Origin: an uncultured Collinsella sp.
Lineage (GTDB): Bacteria > Actinomycetota > Coriobacteriia > Coriobacteriales > Coriobacteriaceae
Length of the DNA stretch: 15,067 nt
Reading direction: 5' to 3'
Assembly (NCBI GenBank): GCA_902476475.1
Contig: CABSDO010000050.1
Location: forward strand, 1-15,067
Shown here: in pieces, positions 14,162 to 15,067 of the stretch
Layout of the letters: every line of letters starts with the position of its first letter
How positions within the stretch are numbered: the stretch's first letter is position 1
Notes under the pieces: generated by a model
Told to the model about the DNA's origin: nothing
Seen by the model: the letters and a program-made list of their open reading frames with translations, nothing else
Database searches by the model: none
Translations under genes and position numbers: made by a program

Positions 14162-15067
14162 TTGCGCGTTGCATACCAAGATTGTTTTCATTTAATTGAG
14201 CCGCTGCTCGCCAAGGTCGAGAAGCCGAGTCGCTATATCGATCACGAGTGGGGCACGCTTTCCAAGGCCGATGCCGACTACCGTTGCTGCCTGATCTACC
14301 CGGATGTGTACGAGGTTGGTCTGCCCAACCAGGGCATCGCCATCCTCTACAACATCCTTAACCAGGCCGAGGGCATCTCCTGCGAGCGTGGCTATGTGCC
14401 GTGGCCCGATATGGGTGATGCCATGCGCGAGGCGGGTATTCCGCTGCTGTCGCTCGAGGGTGCAGCGCCGGTCGCTTCGTTTGATATCGTCGGTCTGCAT
14501 GTGCCGCACGAGATGGCGGTGACGAACTTCCTCGAGGCACTCGACCTCGCTGGTATTCCGCTGTTAGCGGCTGACCGCACCGAGGACGACCCCATTATCA
14601 TCGCCGGCGGCCCCTCGGTGTACAACCCCGAGCCGTACGCGGCCTTCTTCGATGCCATCCTCATCGGTGAGGGCGAGGAATCGCTGCTCGAGACCTGCCA
14701 GCTGCATCGCCGCCTGCGTGACGAAGGGGTCCCGCGCGTGCAGATTGTCGAGCAGCTTGCATCCATTGCCGGCAACTACGTGCCGTCGCTCTATGAGGTT
14801 CGTCACGACGAGCCCTGCTCGCCGCATGGCTACACCGTGCCGCGTGAGGGCAAGGATGCGCCGACCGTGGTCTACAAGCGCGTCGTCGAGGATTTCGGCG
14901 CCACGAATCCGCTGTCGCAGTCGTGCGTGCCCTATGCACAGCTGGTTCACGACCGCCTGTCTATCGAGATCCTGCGCGGCTGCGCCCGCGGCTGTCGTTT
15001 TTGTCAGGCCGGTATGACGTATCGCCCGGTGCGCGAGCGCTCGGCCGACCAGATCGTCTCGTCGGTG
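14162..15067 (+). CDS. TIGR03960-type B12-binding-domain radical SAM protein (partial, runs off the window)
   Basis: The first 302 residues are present with no stop before the window end. The TTG start at 14162 is preceded by AGGGG (14150-14154) with 7-nt spacing, overlapping the stop of the previous gene. Residues about 40-200 form a cobalamin-binding-like Rossmann domain (CLIYPDVYEVGLPNQGIAIL, FDIVGLHVPHEMAVTNFL, PIIIAGGPSVYNPEPYAAFF). The radical SAM cluster motif CARGCRFC (Cys274, 278, 281) comes next, with QAGMTYRPVRERSADQI after it, as in the TIGR03960 family. That family's substrate is unknown to me. In many Firmicutes and Actinobacteria it is followed by a DUF2344 (TIGR03936) domain or gene and then by rng and rplU. 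Here this predicts what lies just beyond the window but cannot be seen. Confidence 0.9.
   Translation, partial: MRVAYQDCFHLIEPLLAKVEKPSRYIDHEWGTLSKADADYRCCLIYPDVYEVGLPNQGIAILYNILNQAEGISCERGYVPWPDMGDAMREAGIPLLSLEGAAPVASFDIVGLHVPHEMAVTNFLEALDLAGIPLLAADRTEDDPIIIAGGPSVYNPEPYAAFFDAILIGEGEESLLETCQLHRRLRDEGVPRVQIVEQLASIAGNYVPSLYEVRHDEPCSPHGYTVPREGKDAPTVVYKRVVEDFGATNPLSQSCVPYAQLVHDRLSIEILRGCARGCRFCQAGMTYRPVRERSADQIVSSV

Noticed and set aside
1..15067. Mobile element, CRISPR array, prophage or defence system
   Set aside because: No transposase, integrase, direct-repeat array or defence-family motif is visible, and base composition and gene order look like ordinary core chromosome.

Overview
The window looks like a chromosomal segment from a high-GC actinobacterium. 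The closest fit is the class Coriobacteriia (Collinsella-like). This is inferred from the GC-rich, GAG/GCC/CTG-heavy codons, the frequent TTG starts behind good Shine-Dalgarno sites, and the gene order. No 16S or marker gene in the window fixes the genus. I see no mobile element, CRISPR array, phage gene or defence island. Most of the window is core cell-envelope biology.

Layout: (1) 4-834, minus strand: a type I-beta DAHP synthase (first step of the shikimate pathway). It stops right after its conserved DPSHATG motif, so it appears truncated. Its leader contains a terminator-like hairpin. (2) 998-1160, plus strand: a tRNA-Arg(CCG) with its own promoter and an intrinsic terminator. (3) 1192-3915: a P-type cation ATPase of the CtpE-like type with an unusual Lys/Arg-rich tail. 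(4) 4019-5161: a membrane-anchored double zinc-ribbon protein. (5) 5269-7127: a cytoplasmic cyclophilin and a TPR protein with one membrane segment, transcribed together. (6) 7243-15067: the rod-shape (elongasome) cluster mreB-mreC-mreD-mrdA(PBP2)-rodA, then a DUF697-like membrane protein with a degenerate GTPase-like N-terminus, then the start of a TIGR03960-type radical SAM gene that runs off the window end.

How the genes work together: MreB filaments, MreC, MreD, the transpeptidase PBP2 and the glycosyltransferase RodA form the machine that inserts lateral-wall peptidoglycan. Gaps between mreB and the radical SAM gene are 10-21 nt. Several stop codons overlap the next Shine-Dalgarno site, which implies one operon with coupled translation. 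The two proteins just upstream, zinc-ribbon-TM and TPR-TM, share the same layout: cytoplasmic N-domain, single TM, exported C-domain. Whether they serve the same machine is only a guess from position.

The signals most worth a second look are a 12-bp perfect inverted repeat followed by TTTTC inside the first 25 codons of mreC, a long hairpin just upstream of mreB, the truncated DAHP synthase and the attenuator-like hairpin in its leader, an extra N-terminal membrane segment on PBP2, and the pseudo-GTPase/DUF697 protein. I did not find a clearly new multi-gene system.
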